Source: Pelagibacteraceae bacterium AG-390-D18 (GTDB taxonomy: Bacteria; Pseudomonadota; Alphaproteobacteria; Pelagibacterales; Pelagibacteraceae). From it: a stretch of 64,000 nucleotides of DNA. This document shows, in pieces, positions 47,701-54,890 of this stretch; the stretch's first letter is position 1, and each line of letters starts with the position of its first letter. A program made the position numbers and the translations under genes. The notes under the pieces were generated by a model. The model was given only the letters and a program-made list of their open reading frames with translations, was not told the origin of the DNA and did no database searches. Location: positions 1 to 64,000 of the forward strand of contig QCGY01000003.1 in assembly GCA_003279715.1 (NCBI GenBank), written 5' to 3'.

Positions 47701-47842
47701 TTCTACAATTTTAGGAGGAATGATAATTTCAACTTTCTTTACTTTGTACGTAACTCCGACAATGTATCTTACTCTTGCTAAAAATACTAAAAGAATTGAC
47801 TCAGTTGATTTAGAATTAGAAAAAGAATTATCTAAAAAATAA
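44714..47842 (+). CDS. RND-family efflux pump, inner-membrane subunit
   Basis: Proton-driven exporter of the HAE1/AcrB-like family, 1042 residues, twelve membrane helices with two large periplasmic loops. The N-terminal SIKRPVVAWVMSLILIIFGI, the helix-4 acidic residues in IGIITDDSVIMTDAIYTRIE, and the second-half LIGISTKNSILIVDYANQLR are typical. Substrate unknown. It ends the msrA-sulfurtransferase-adaptor-pump run and overlaps the convergent lipoprotein gene by 11 bases. Confidence 0.95.
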   Translation: MYITEVSIKRPVVAWVMSLILIIFGIFVFSELPVRELPDGIQPPVVQVQTDYKSASAEIVDEEITQKLEDVIGGAEGIKNIDSSSLNGRSRINIQFNTDIDLDDAANDIRERVARVVDNLPSEANPPQILKQAAGFTTTMWVGLSSPTWSDLDLGDYAERYLIDAFSSVPNVGRILVGGLRELSVRVWIDPIKLAANNLTIQEVERALRNENINLPAGTLEANNKDLTLNIDKSYTNIDTIKQLPLKKNKNKVIILSDVANVEFGPVSEKTLFKAQSKNALNLKTVGIGIYAKSGASTVELSNQIKVKIKELNKSLPDGLKLEIAFNRATYIGAAIEEVYKSLIIAFVLVVLIIYLFLGNLKAVIVPAVALPVSLIGSFLGLYMFDLSINIFVLLSFILAIGIITDDSVIMTDAIYTRIENGETPLVAAYKGSKQITFAIIATTLILIAVFLPLIFIKGISGTLFKETAIALSFSIVVSSFVALTLSPMLGSKFLNKKEKVNFFVKKFNLGFKSFTGFYIDSLKYWINKKKTISVFIIFIICASGYLFNFSKKELLPMEDRGSYLIIGSTDEGSSFEYTQEKAQIIEGRILRLLQAENSPYERLIMRVPGFGRSATTYNTFIIIALLDEWKNREKGSQTVLREAIGQVVSVPETFAFPISPQGIRVSSYNKPVQMVIYGTSYEELEEIQNSVLRELRKNRNMFRIESDYTKNKPEVKLVTNKNRANDLGVSTENIGRTLETLYGGKRVTSFSKEGREYPIILQQYLVDRRDKDGLSKIFVRSETTGKLVSVASLVEFKEKGTAEALPRYNRQRAVTISAALSENYTLTEAIKYLENVMIKVAPQNQTTWKGKSEELKETTNEIYLIFALALLTAYLVMAATFNSFIHPFIIILTVPLAVFGGLVFILLLNSSVNIFSQIALIILIGISTKNSILIVDYANQLRTTGIKIEEALIKACQLRIRPIVMTSLSTMIAMLPLVIGNIGPGAGEGSRLAVGSTILGGMIISTFFTLYVTPTMYLTLAKNTKRIDSVDLELEKELSKK

Positions 47843-48431
47843 TATATCTATTTTTACTCAATGAATTACTACATTCTTTAAGTTGGTTTTTATAAATATT
47901 GGATTGTCTCTCAACTCTTTTTGCTAAGTTAATTATTTTTTTATTTTTTTTGTAATGTTTATAATTTCCCCATCCTTCATGATATGCAACATACTGTTTA
48001 AAAGCATCATTTTTAGATATTTTTAAAATTGCGCTTGATTTACTAGTGTACCATCCAATAAAATCAACACTATCCTTAAACCTAGTTCTAACTGCAAGTT
48101 TATTTCCTGTTTCTTTTTTATATTGTTCCCAGGTAGCATTAACAGCTTGAGAATATCCAAATGAACTTGAGGGCCTTTTGTATGGAATTACTTTAAAAAG
48201 TTTTTGTCTAGGAGGTTTAGCAAGCCAATCAAAATCTGATTCCATTTTTATAATAGCAAGCTGCAAATAAACAGGTGTTCCCCATTTTTTTTCAGATTTA
48301 TTTGCATGTTTAAACCATAAATATCTTTCATTAAATATAGAACAACTATTTGATGTGTTTGATGGTATCGAAGAACAAGCTGAAATAAAAAATAATATTA
48401 CAAATAATGAATTAATTTTAAAAAACTTCAT
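47832..48431 (-). CDS. Lytic-transglycosylase-like (SLT) lipoprotein
   Basis: A 199-residue predicted lipoprotein with lipobox Cys19 (FFISAC). The lysozyme-like domain has the likely catalytic Glu64 in AIIKMESDFDW, and the SSSFGYSQAVNATWEQYK stretch, where the usual substrate-groove motif GxxQ appears as GYSQ. AYHEGWGNYKHY near residue 170 matches the SLT C-terminal motif. It probably cleaves or remodels peptidoglycan at the outer membrane. It is convergent with the RND pump gene. Confidence 0.85.
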   Translation of the reverse strand: MKFFKINSLFVILFFISACSSIPSNTSNSCSIFNERYLWFKHANKSEKKWGTPVYLQLAIIKMESDFDWLAKPPRQKLFKVIPYKRPSSSFGYSQAVNATWEQYKKETGNKLAVRTRFKDSVDFIGWYTSKSSAILKISKNDAFKQYVAYHEGWGNYKHYKKNKKIINLAKRVERQSNIYKNQLKECSNSLSKNRYIIF

Positions 48432-48481
48432 GTAATTTAATTAGTAGTTATATTTTATAAATTAATTTAAAAGATTAACAA

Positions 48482-49195
48482 ATGAGTTATTTAATTTTAG
48501 TTAGACATGGTCAAAGTGTATGGAATCTAGAGAAAAAATTTACAGGCTGGGTTGATGTAGACTTGACTGAAAATGGTAAATTAGAGGCTAAAAAAGCTGG
48601 TGAACTCATAAAAACAAAGAATATAAATATTGATATTTATTATTCATCAATTCAATTAAGAGCGAAAAATACCTTGAAATTAATTAAACAAATATTGGAA
48701 GACTCAAAAGTTTCAAAAGAAGCTTGGCAATTAAATGAACGACACTATGGAGCCCTTACTGGTTTAAATAAAGATGAAATGAAAAAAAAACTTGGTGAAG
48801 AAAAAGTTCATCAATTTAGACGTTCGTGGGACTTGCGACCAGAACCATTAGATAAAAATAATCCTTATCATCCAATTAACATTGATACCTATAAAAAAAT
48901 ACCAATTAATAAAATTCCTAACACAGAGTCTCTTAAAGATACTTACAAAAGAGTATTGGAGTTTTATAAACAAGAAATTGAAAATAAAATTTCAAATAAT
49001 AATATTTTAATATCTGCACATGGAAATTCGATTAGAGCATTATGTAAATATTTATTTAAATTAGATGAAAATCAAATATCCAAATTGGAGATCCCAACTG
49101 GAAATCCACTTATAATAAAATTAGATGAAGAGAATAAAATTACAAATTGTAAATACTTAGATAAAGAAAGAGCTAAAGATCTTGTAGTTTTTTAA
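48482..49195 (+). CDS. gpmA: 2,3-bisphosphoglycerate-dependent phosphoglycerate mutase
   Basis: Interconverts 3- and 2-phosphoglycerate in glycolysis and gluconeogenesis. It is 237 residues. The phosphohistidine is His9 in LVRHGQSVWN, ERHYGALTGLNK is near residue 86, the RPEPLDKNNPYHP loop follows, and the second catalytic His lies in SAHGNSIRAL. The C-terminus overlaps the convergent murU-like gene by 23 bases, the largest convergent overlap in the window. Confidence 0.96.
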   Translation: MSYLILVRHGQSVWNLEKKFTGWVDVDLTENGKLEAKKAGELIKTKNINIDIYYSSIQLRAKNTLKLIKQILEDSKVSKEAWQLNERHYGALTGLNKDEMKKKLGEEKVHQFRRSWDLRPEPLDKNNPYHPINIDTYKKIPINKIPNTESLKDTYKRVLEFYKQEIENKISNNNILISAHGNSIRALCKYLFKLDENQISKLEIPTGNPLIIKLDEENKITNCKYLDKERAKDLVVF

Positions 49196-49862
49196 AAGTT
49201 TCAAGATCAGTTAAATGATAAAAATCATTATCAGTCTCAAATCCATATAGTTCTTTTTTTTCGATTAGATCGTTCCATACATTTGTTATTGAAAAATTTT
49301 TATCTTTATAATCAGAAAGAAGTTTTTTATTCATAATTTGGCAACCTGTATAAATAAATTTATTCTCATTATTTTTTATAATTAAATTTTCTTTAAGATC
49401 GAAATCACCATTTAAATTTTTATCAAAACTTAATTCCTTTTTAACTAATAAAAGTATATTTTTTAGTTTTTTAGAAAAATACATATTTTCCATTTCAATA
49501 ATTTTATTGAAATAATTTTTCTTCCAAATTGTATCTGGGTTAAATATTAAAATATTATCTTCACTTGTATGTTTCATCATATTATTTATTCCACCACCTG
49601 TATCAAGAATACTCTCACCATCTTCAATAATTGAAATTTTAGATCTAAATTTTTTATTATTTATAAAATCATGAATTTGATCTTTTAAATAAAAGGTATT
49701 GATAATAATTTGCTGTATACCCAAACTTTCGATTAGATTAATACAAATTTCAAGCACTGTAATATTGTTTAATTTGATCAAAGGTTTGGGGATATCTAGT
49801 GTTAGTGGATTTAATCTTTTTCCAAATCCTGCACACAAAATAAAAGCTGTATTAATTCTCAT
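49173..49862 (-). CDS. murU: Sugar-1-phosphate nucleotidyltransferase, MurU-like
   Basis: Probable N-acetylmuramate-1-phosphate uridylyltransferase of the cell-wall recycling bypass. It is 229 residues. The nucleotide-binding loop is CAGFGKRLNPLTLDIPKPL near residue 11, ending in the usual PKPL. The metal-binding region is NPDTIWKKNY near residue 104, and a late segment reads FYHLTDLETF. It follows the amgK-like kinase by one base, matching the AmgK-MurU order known from Pseudomonas and many alphaproteobacteria. Sugar specificity is inferred from that pairing. Confidence 0.82.
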   Translation of the reverse strand: MRINTAFILCAGFGKRLNPLTLDIPKPLIKLNNITVLEICINLIESLGIQQIIINTFYLKDQIHDFINNKKFRSKISIIEDGESILDTGGGINNMMKHTSEDNILIFNPDTIWKKNYFNKIIEMENMYFSKKLKNILLLVKKELSFDKNLNGDFDLKENLIIKNNENKFIYTGCQIMNKKLLSDYKDKNFSITNVWNDLIEKKELYGFETDNDFYHLTDLETFKKLQDL

Positions 49863-49863
49863 T

Positions 49864-50814
49864 TTACTTAGTTATAAATTTAGGAAAATTAGACTTTAAT
49901 AACAACTTCAAATTAGCCAAGTTTTTCTTATTACTCAACCTACTGTCAATCATCTTCCATGCATATGGAATAAGCTTTAAATATTTTCTTTTCTTATCTC
50001 TTTCTGCTAATCTCATGAATATTCCAATAATCTTTAAATTTCTAAGAACTGATAAAATATCAAAGTCATTCTTGAATTTATCTGGATCGATTTGTTTATT
50101 AGTGTTTAAATAATATTTGTATACCTTGTCTTTTAATAAATTAGATGTTTTGTATCTAACATCATCTATTAAAGAGGCCAAATCATAAGCTTTGTTCCCA
50201 TAAAGAGCATCCTGATTATCAATTAATCCAATTTGATTTTTTAAATTTATGATTAGGTTTGAAACATGAAAATCTCTATGAACAAAAGTATCATTTTTAA
50301 AATTTAATTTTGACAATAATAGCTTAATCTCTTTATTAAATTTGCTATTAAATGTCTTAATTTTTTTTTTATTTAATTTTTTTGGGACATACCAATAACT
50401 AAATAACTTTGTTTCATCTAATAAGATCTTATTTTTATAATCTTTAATCAAATAAAATGTATTTTTGAAATTTTTAATTCTTTTATCTTTAACTAATTGG
50501 ATTTTATTTAAAACCTTAATTACTTTTTTAAATATTAAATATTGATTTTTTTTATTTTTTGAAAGTATTTGATAAATTGTTTTGTTTCCTAAATCTTGTA
50601 TTTCAATGTAATTCTTTTTGTAATTTTGGCTTAATAGTTTAGGGGCTATTATATTATTTTTGATTAATATTTTATTAATTGAGTCATATATTAATAAATT
50701 TTTAATCTTTTCTCTATTAGCAAATACTATAATTGAATTTTCTTTGGTATTTCGATAAAATTTTCTAAATGATGCGTCTCCTTTAATTTCCTTAAAATAT
50801 TTTGAAAGTTTCAT
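49864..50814 (-). CDS. amgK: Aminoglycoside-phosphotransferase-fold sugar kinase, AmgK-like
   Basis: Probable anomeric MurNAc/GlcNAc kinase, 316 residues. The Brenner catalytic motif is FVHRDFHVSNLI, with the metal site LIDNQDALYGNKAYDLASL a few residues later. The N-terminal ATP-binding lobe has GDASFRKFYR. Its position between tsaE and murU is the conserved alphaproteobacterial context for this kinase, supporting a recycling route that makes UDP-MurNAc without the de novo steps. Confidence 0.82.
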   Translation of the reverse strand: MKLSKYFKEIKGDASFRKFYRNTKENSIIVFANREKIKNLLIYDSINKILIKNNIIAPKLLSQNYKKNYIEIQDLGNKTIYQILSKNKKNQYLIFKKVIKVLNKIQLVKDKRIKNFKNTFYLIKDYKNKILLDETKLFSYWYVPKKLNKKKIKTFNSKFNKEIKLLLSKLNFKNDTFVHRDFHVSNLIINLKNQIGLIDNQDALYGNKAYDLASLIDDVRYKTSNLLKDKVYKYYLNTNKQIDPDKFKNDFDILSVLRNLKIIGIFMRLAERDKKRKYLKLIPYAWKMIDSRLSNKKNLANLKLLLKSNFPKFITK

Positions 50815-50823
50815 ATTAAATAA

Positions 50824-51279
50824 TCAGTCTAAACCATCAATTTTAACTGATCTATTATTTAATTCATTTTCATAGTTAAATATTAAATCTATGGTCTTTT
50901 TAAATTTTTCTTTGCTAATTAATTGAGGCCATTCAATAAGTGTTATTGTATTTTGTTTTTTATCAAATAGATCTAAATTTTTAACTTCAGACTCTTCTTT
51001 TAATCTAAATAAATCATAGTGTTTAATAATCAAATCATCTGCCTCATACTCATTAAGTAAGTTAAAAGTTGGACTTGTTACTTCTGTAATTTTTAATTTT
51101 TTTTTTGTTTGAAATTGATTAATTAAATATTTTACAAAAGTAGTTTTGCCAACTCCCATCTCTCCATATAAAAAAATTACTTCACCACCTTTCAGATAAT
51201 CAGAAAAATTTTTTGCTAATTCTTTGGTCGTCTCTTCTGAAGATATATCTATTATGCTATTTTTAATAGCGATAGGCAT
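50824..51279 (-). CDS. tsaE: tRNA threonylcarbamoyladenosine ATPase TsaE
   Basis: P-loop ATPase needed for the t6A37 modification of ANN-decoding tRNAs with TsaB, TsaC and TsaD. The chosen ATG at 51279 gives 151 residues ([20 protein letters not shown]); a GTG at 51309 would add ten residues lying fully inside ahcY. Walker A is GEMGVGKTT at 39-47, with the family [12 protein letters not shown] and HYDLFRL stretches. It overlaps ahcY by 17 bases. Confidence 0.92.
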   Translation of the reverse strand: MPIAIKNSIIDISSEETTKELAKNFSDYLKGGEVIFLYGEMGVGKTTFVKYLINQFQTKKKLKITEVTSPTFNLLNEYEADDLIIKHYDLFRLKEESEVKNLDLFDKKQNTITLIEWPQLISKEKFKKTIDLIFNYENELNNRSVKIDGLD

Positions 51280-52549
51280 CTGGTTTAAATGGACCCTCTG
51301 TCCCAACACTTATATAATCTGCTTGTTCTTTGGATAATTTGGTAAGTTTAGCACCAACTTTTTTTAAATGAAGAGTTGCAACTTTTTCATCCAAATGTTT
51401 AGGAAGTACGTAAACTTTATTTTCATAATTTTTATGATTATTCCAAAGCTCAATCTGTGCAATTACTTGGTTTGTAAATGAAGCACTCATAACAAAACTT
51501 GGGTGTCCAGTTGCACAGCCTAGATTAACTAATCTTCCCTCTGCTAATAGAATAATTCTTTTTTTACTAGGTAATTCTATTTCGTGAACTTGAGGTTTAA
51601 CTTCACTCCATTTGTAATTTTTAAGGGCTTCGACTTGAATTTCATTATCAAAATGGCCAATATTACATAATATTGCTCTATCTTTCATATCTCTCATATG
51701 ATCAGCGGTAACAATATCTTTGTTACCTGTAGCTGTTACAACAATATCAGCTCTGCTAATAGCTTCTTCCATTAATACAACTTCATATCCTTCCATTGCA
51801 GCCTGTAACGCACATATTGGATCTGCTTCAGTAACTAAAACTCTTGCTCCACTTTGTCTAAGTGATGCAGCGCTTCCTTTACCTACATCTCCAAATCCCG
51901 CTACGATTGCAATCTTTCCTGACATCATTACATCTGTTGCTCTTCTAATTCCGTCAACTAAACTTTCTCTGCAACCATATAAATTATCAAATTTTGATTT
52001 AGTGACTGAGTCATTAACATTAATTGCAGGCACCAAAAGAGAATTGTCTTTTTCCATCTTATTTAATGCTTTTATTCCTGTAGTAGTTTCCTCTGAAACT
52101 CCTTTTATATCTTTCATTAAATCTTTATATTCATTATGCATAATTTCAGTTAAATCACCGCCATCATCTAAAAGCATATTTGGTTTCCAATCAGGTTTCC
52201 CAATTATGGTTTGTTTAATACACCAAAGATATTCTTCCTCAGTTTCACCTTTCCATGCATAAACAGGTATTCCAACTTTTGCAATTGCAGCAGCTGCATG
52301 ATCTTGAGTTGAAAATATGTTACACGAGGACCATCTCACCTCAGCACCTAAAGCAACCAACGTTTCTATTAATACAGCTGTTTGAATAGTCATGTGTAAA
52401 CAACCAATAATTCTAGCACCTTTTAAAGGTTTAGTTTCTGAATATTCTTCTCTTAATGCCATTAATCCCGGCATTTCACTCTCAGCTATCGAGATCTCTT
52501 TTCTACCAAATTCAGCAGATGATATATCTTTGACTTTAAAATCTTCCAT
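51263..52549 (-). CDS. ahcY: S-adenosylhomocysteine hydrolase
   Basis: Splits S-adenosylhomocysteine into adenosine and homocysteine, closing the methyl cycle. It is 428 residues. NAD-binding is shown by [12 protein letters not shown], substrate residues by [16 protein letters not shown] and [16 protein letters not shown], and the C-terminal active-site tail by FKPDAYRY. The adenosine it makes is a purine that could also feed the salvage genes in this window. It sits downstream of chvG with a 43-base gap; no SAM or SAH riboswitch was recognised. Confidence 0.97.
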   Translation of the reverse strand: MEDFKVKDISSAEFGRKEISIAESEMPGLMALREEYSETKPLKGARIIGCLHMTIQTAVLIETLVALGAEVRWSSCNIFSTQDHAAAAIAKVGIPVYAWKGETEEEYLWCIKQTIIGKPDWKPNMLLDDGGDLTEIMHNEYKDLMKDIKGVSEETTTGIKALNKMEKDNSLLVPAINVNDSVTKSKFDNLYGCRESLVDGIRRATDVMMSGKIAIVAGFGDVGKGSAASLRQSGARVLVTEADPICALQAAMEGYEVVLMEEAISRADIVVTATGNKDIVTADHMRDMKDRAILCNIGHFDNEIQVEALKNYKWSEVKPQVHEIELPSKKRIILLAEGRLVNLGCATGHPSFVMSASFTNQVIAQIELWNNHKNYENKVYVLPKHLDEKVATLHLKKVGAKLTKLSKEQADYISVGTEGPFKPDAYRY

Positions 52550-52592
52550 GTGAAAATCTTATACAGTCAACAAATGACAAATCAAGTTAAGA

Positions 52593-54134
52593 TTATACAC
52601 TTGGAAACCTTATTTCTATAATTGCACCATCTCTATCTAATCGATTAGATGCTACAATTTCACCATCATGAAGATCGACTAAATTTTTAGCAATATTTAA
52701 TCCAAGCCCCGAATGTTCTCCAAATTTATCAGGTCTATTACTATAAAATCTTTTAAATATTTTTGATGTATCTTTTTCCTTAAATCCTTGACCGTCATCA
52801 ACAATCTTTACCAAAATTTTTTTATCTACAGTATTAGATATATTTACAAAAATATTTTCACCTTCTTTACAAAATGAAATTGAATTATCTAATAGGTTGG
52901 CAATTATTTGCTCGACTCTGTTCTCAATACCATTAATAATATATTTTTCATTACCATCATTTTCATAATTAATTTTGATATTTTTTTTAACATTTTGAAT
53001 ATTATTATAATCCTCAACAACAGATTGAATAATTGGCTCTATATTAATTTTTCTCATTTTTTCTTTACTAAGAGCTACTTCATCTTTTAGCATCTGAGAA
53101 TAATCAGTTATTAGTCTTTCAATTCTCAAAACATCATGACTAAGAATATTTAGTAATTTTAATCTTTGTTCTGCGTTATTAGAGTCTTGCAGTATCTCAG
53201 AAGCACTTTTTAAAGATGCTAGTGGGTTTCTTATTTCATGAACTAGATCTGTGGAAAAATTCTCAGCATGTGCAACTCTCTTTTGAAGTTCAATTGTCAT
53301 ATCATCCAGTGAATTTGATAAAAGACCTAATTCATCATTACGACTTTTTAAACTTTCAATATTTATTTTAGTTTGACTTTTTTCTTTAATTACTTTTGTA
53401 TAGCTTACAAGGTTTTGAATTGGTTTAATAAAATACCTGCTCAAGACAAAAGAGAAAATTAAAATTACAAAACCCACAGCAATCGCTGTTCTAAGAACAA
53501 AAGCTTTCCTTTCGTCAGTAGCTATTTTTATATCATTAGCATTTTCTGTAATAGCAATGTATCCAATATTTGAATTATCTTTAATTACATTTTTAATTGT
53601 AATTAATCTAAATTGATTAAGATCTTCTTGTATGAATGTGTAAGAATTTCCGTAAGCATCAGAATTTAAATATTTTTTTAAAATATCTTTAAAAGAAAAG
53701 TTTTTATTTTTAGTTATATTAATATTTTTATTTTTATCATTTTTATCATTTTCATTATCATTTAAATTTTCAAACTCAATTTCATCTAACCTTGAAGAAA
53801 AAGACCTTGGATCAAGATCTAAGGTATCTGTATCGCCTACTATATTTGAGTCATTATCAAAAAATATTACTCTATCTAAGTTTTGAAAAATAAATCTAGT
53901 TGAAAATAAAAACTTTCTAATATCATCAACATCGAATTTAACATCTAATCTTATAAGAGTATTAATTGTATTATCTATTACATTTAAATGCTTTACTGAT
54001 TTCTTTTTAATTAGACTGGGCTGAACGTTATTTACATAAACAAAAGTGAATAAGCTAATAATTGTAAAGATTATAAAATTTATGAATAAAAATTTTTTTA
54101 ATATAGATAGACTTTTTAAGTATTTACTAAACAT
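52593..54134 (-). CDS. chvG: Sensor histidine kinase, ChvG/EnvZ-like
   Basis: Membrane kinase paired with the ChvI-like regulator, 513 residues. A first membrane segment lies near residues 15-33 and a second near 208-228, with a ~170-residue periplasmic domain between them that contains an Asn/Lys/Asp-rich insert (residues ~125-145). A HAMP linker follows, then the H box VHEIRNPLASLKSASEIL, the N box NLLDNSISFC, and G boxes VDDGQGF and HSGLGLNIAK. It overlaps the regulator stop by one base (TAATG). In relatives this system senses acid or envelope stress. Confidence 0.92.
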   Translation of the reverse strand: MFSKYLKSLSILKKFLFINFIIFTIISLFTFVYVNNVQPSLIKKKSVKHLNVIDNTINTLIRLDVKFDVDDIRKFLFSTRFIFQNLDRVIFFDNDSNIVGDTDTLDLDPRSFSSRLDEIEFENLNDNENDKNDKNKNINITKNKNFSFKDILKKYLNSDAYGNSYTFIQEDLNQFRLITIKNVIKDNSNIGYIAITENANDIKIATDERKAFVLRTAIAVGFVILIFSFVLSRYFIKPIQNLVSYTKVIKEKSQTKINIESLKSRNDELGLLSNSLDDMTIELQKRVAHAENFSTDLVHEIRNPLASLKSASEILQDSNNAEQRLKLLNILSHDVLRIERLITDYSQMLKDEVALSKEKMRKINIEPIIQSVVEDYNNIQNVKKNIKINYENDGNEKYIINGIENRVEQIIANLLDNSISFCKEGENIFVNISNTVDKKILVKIVDDGQGFKEKDTSKIFKRFYSNRPDKFGEHSGLGLNIAKNLVDLHDGEIVASNRLDRDGAIIEIRFPSV

Positions 54135-54841
54135 TAGCTAACATTCCATCTATATCCACTACCATATCTAGTTTCAATAGCTGAAAAATCAGGATCTATT
54201 TTTTTGAATTTTTTACGAATTCTTTTAACATGACTATCGATGGTTCTATCCTCGATATCAGTATCTTCTCTATAAGCAATATCCATTAATTGAGCTCGTT
54301 CTTTAATAATTCCTGGTCTTTTTGCCAACTCTTTGACAATTAAAAATTCTGTTGTGGTAAGTTTATCTGGAAGCTGTTTATTATTCCATTCACATTCAAG
54401 TTGAGATGGATCTAATTTTAGTCTTCCATGTGATATTAAACTTTTATTTTCCTCTAAAATATTATTAGAGTCTTTTTTTCTTAGCTGAACTCTAATTCTT
54501 TCAATCAAAACTTTAATTGAAAAACCTCCAGATTTTTTTACAAAATCATCTGCTCCTAGTTTCAATCCTAACAATTCATCAATCTCATCATCTTTAGATG
54601 TCAAAAAAATTACTGGTAATGATGTTTTTTTTCTAAGCTTTTTAAGTAACTCCTCACCATCCATTTTAGGCATCTTTATATCAATCACTGCTAAATCAGG
54701 GGGCGTTCTGGTCAGACCAATTAATGCACTTTCACCATCAATATAAGTTTGAACTTTAAAGCCTTCTTTCTCAAGGGCAATACTCAAACTCGTTAGAATA
54801 TTTCTATCATCATCTATTAAAGCTATAGTTTGTTTGTGCAT
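54134..54841 (-). CDS. chvI: Response regulator, ChvI/OmpR-like
   Basis: DNA-binding regulator, 235 residues. The receiver domain has acidic pocket IDDDRN near residue 9, phosphoacceptor Asp54 in VIDIKMPKMDG, and Lys in the GADDFVKKSGG loop. The winged-helix Trans_reg_C domain has LDPSQLECEW, LTTTEFLIVKEL, RTIDSHVKRIRKKF and a YGSGYRW end. The SLPVIFLTSKDDEIDELLG stretch is characteristic of ChvI. It is followed directly by the kinase gene. Confidence 0.92.
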   Translation of the reverse strand: MHKQTIALIDDDRNILTSLSIALEKEGFKVQTYIDGESALIGLTRTPPDLAVIDIKMPKMDGEELLKKLRKKTSLPVIFLTSKDDEIDELLGLKLGADDFVKKSGGFSIKVLIERIRVQLRKKDSNNILEENKSLISHGRLKLDPSQLECEWNNKQLPDKLTTTEFLIVKELAKRPGIIKERAQLMDIAYREDTDIEDRTIDSHVKRIRKKFKKIDPDFSAIETRYGSGYRWNVS

Positions 54842-54890
54842 TCCTTATATAAAAATACTAAATTGTTCTAAATTGGGCAATCTAATTAAA

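Noticed and set aside
51720..52262. 180-codon ORF on the plus strand opposite ahcY
   Set aside because: It is fully antisense to a strongly conserved gene, with Ser/Pro/Leu-rich composition typical of the reverse complement, and has no family resemblance.
52550..52592. SAM/SAH riboswitch before ahcY
   Set aside because: The gap to the upstream kinase gene is only 43 bases and no conserved aptamer core was visible.
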